Assembly: GCA_949752795.1 (NCBI GenBank)
Contig: CATKHW010000287.1
Coordinates: 62,001-126,000, forward strand
Length of the DNA stretch: 64,000 bases
Reading direction: 5' to 3'
Source of the DNA: Hyperoodon ampullatus
Lineage: Eukaryota > Chordata > Mammalia > Artiodactyla > Ziphiidae
A model generated the notes under the pieces. The model was given only the letters and a program-made list of their open reading frames with translations, did not search any database and was not told the DNA's origin. The translations under genes were made by a program, and so were the position numbers. Positions within the stretch are counted from its first letter, which is position 1; the number at the start of each line of letters is the position of its first letter. Shown here one piece after another: positions 62,845 through 64,000 of this stretch.

Positions 62845-64000
62845 GAAAGGCAAGACAGGCCCTGGAGAACAGGGAGCCTTGTTATGCTGATGGGCGGGAT
62901 GTAAATTGCCAACTGCCTCTCTGGAGGAGTGCATTCTGTTCCCTAAAACAAGTAAAGAACAGAGCTACAGAGCCAAGGGCACTACCAGCCTAGGGAATAT
63001 ACCTTGGGAAAACTGAAAATCAATAAGACAGAGCCACCCCAAAATTTAGGGCTGCACTGCATACAAGGACCTCAACTTGGATACACCTTAAGTATCCCAG
63101 AAAATATAAACATGGTTCAAAAAATTGTGGTACTTACGTACGATGGAATATCCCTCAGCCATGAAATCAATGTCATAAGACCAGTAGCAGCAAAATGGGT
63201 GGATTCAGGTACGATGATTCTAAGTGAAATAAGTCACACAGAAAAAGAAACTTATCATAAGATATCACTTATGAAGATCCTGTAAACATGGCTACACTTG
63301 AACTGAGTTAGGAAAGAGAACAGTGTCTCACATTTAGAAAACACTCTTATACCTGCTTAAGGGGGAAGGAGAGGTGGGGTGATGCATAAAACCAGAGTTT
63401 GATATAAGCACAGGTACCGTTCCAAAAACCAACTATGGAATAGACAAGACCTACACCGTCCTCAGCGAAAGGGACTCAAAACCCCATATTTCCCGCAGAG
63501 GAAAATATCTGACTAGTAAGAATCTTAAAACCTATGTATTGATATGTCTCCATAAGGGAATCAAGTGTGTCTAGACTGTCATAAACATGGCAGCGAGAAT
63601 CAGCTCAAACCCACTATAAAAAGGAATTTCAAAAACAAAACAAAAAAACTGGGAAATTCTTTACAATTCCTTCAGGGTCTCTGATGAAAGCTGGAATGAC
63701 CCTATCTACAACGACAGCTGGATGTGGCATAAGGAGGGACACTTGGGACTGAGACGATTGGTGAGATTGGGTGAGCAAATGCAGACCCTTTAAAGCAATA
63801 ATGCATGGCACACATTCCATGGGTCCCAACTCTCCAGGTTGAAGGGAATATTACTACAGATATAACATGTGCGGGAAACCTAGAGAACGGACACACTGTG
63901 AATACGAAAGGTTTCTAAAACTCAACGCATAGTCCCTCTCCTGGTGCTCCGGTTTGACTTTCCGTCTGCTTTACTATCAACCTCCCAACTTGGAGAGACA
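62845..64000. repeat. Satellite unit 37, cut by the window edge
   Basis: First 1,156 bases of a unit; the palindrome region lies outside the window. Shares ccataagg and gactgtcat (63575) with units 17, 20 and 23. Private: cacacattcc near 63809, gggtcccaac near 63822 and cagatataac near 63857. Confidence 0.9.

Larger units (their letters stand above)
1..64000. repeat. Satellite DNA array, 1,739-bp monomer (cetacean common satellite type)
   Basis: Direct reading: the same 1,739-bp sequence recurs head to tail across the entire window in one orientation, about 36.7 times, with roughly 1-3 percent differences between neighbours and almost no length change (33 of 36 intervals exactly 1,739 bp, two of 1,738 bp, one enlarged by a SINE). 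From memory of the family, this matches the common cetacean satellite, a C-band heterochromatin component with a unit near 1.75 kb in baleen and most toothed whales and near 1.58 kb in delphinids. Units are numbered here from position 1; this phase is arbitrary. The array reaches both window edges, so its true length is unknown. The identification rests on unit length, sequence appearance and the cetacean-type SINE inside it, not on an alignment. Confidence 0.9.

Noticed and set aside
160..63896. Many short open frames of 60-134 codons on both strands, recurring every 1,739 bp
   Set aside because: They overlap one another in several frames and on both strands, mostly lack a convincing start, match no family I recognise, and recur only because the DNA repeats. 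They are a by-product of the satellite sequence.
1..64000. CRISPR array or prokaryotic tandem repeat
   Set aside because: The repeat unit is 1,739 bp, with no short repeat and unique spacer pattern, no cas genes, and a mammalian SINE inside.
1..64000. rDNA or histone-type gene cluster
   Set aside because: No rRNA, tRNA or histone sequence is recognisable within the unit, and the unit is much shorter than an rDNA repeat.

Overview
The whole window is one tandem array of satellite DNA. A monomer of 1,739 bp is repeated head to tail about 36.7 times from the first to the last base, always in the same orientation. With positions 1, 1740, 3479 and so on taken as an arbitrary phase, there are 36 complete units and one partial unit. 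Anchoring on a fixed internal site gives 36 intervals: 33 are exactly 1,739 bp, two are 1,738 bp (single-base deletions near 22,010 and 25,081), and one is 1,981 bp because a 242-bp retroposon insertion lies inside it. I see no protein-coding gene, tRNA, rRNA, CRISPR array or prokaryotic feature.

The organism is almost certainly a cetacean. Monomer length and sequence fit what I recall of the common cetacean satellite, a highly repeated component of whale heterochromatin with a unit of about 1.75 kb in most families and about 1.58 kb in dolphins. The 1,739-bp unit argues for a baleen whale or a toothed whale outside the dolphin family. Independently, the only interruption (7,654-7,884) is a tRNA-derived SINE of the CHR type found in whales and their relatives, with a 40-A tail and perfect 15-bp target-site duplications. 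Both identifications come from recognition, not from a database search.

Layout: units 1-7 (about 1-12 kb) carry an older-looking set of variants, including the SINE and a markedly diverged block at about 10.0-10.95 kb. Units 8-14 (12-24.5 kb) are organised partly as a two-unit (3,478 bp) higher-order duplication. Units 15-24 (25-41 kb) show a three-unit (5,217 bp) periodicity, including a nearly perfect tandem copy. Units 25-27 are a mixed stretch. Units 28-36 (about 47.8-62 kb) contain a nearly perfect four-unit (6,956 bp) tandem duplication. These nested blocks record repeated unequal exchange.

The most unusual internal feature is a 74-bp palindrome with no spacer near the end of every unit (36 copies). 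In 23 copies it is base-perfect, although its sequence differs between copies. At one position the paired bases are G/C, A/T or C/G in different perfect copies, and other copies carry the mismatched intermediates. This implies arm-to-arm correction or selection on the structure. An exact octamer ATGCAAAT follows each palindrome at a fixed distance.
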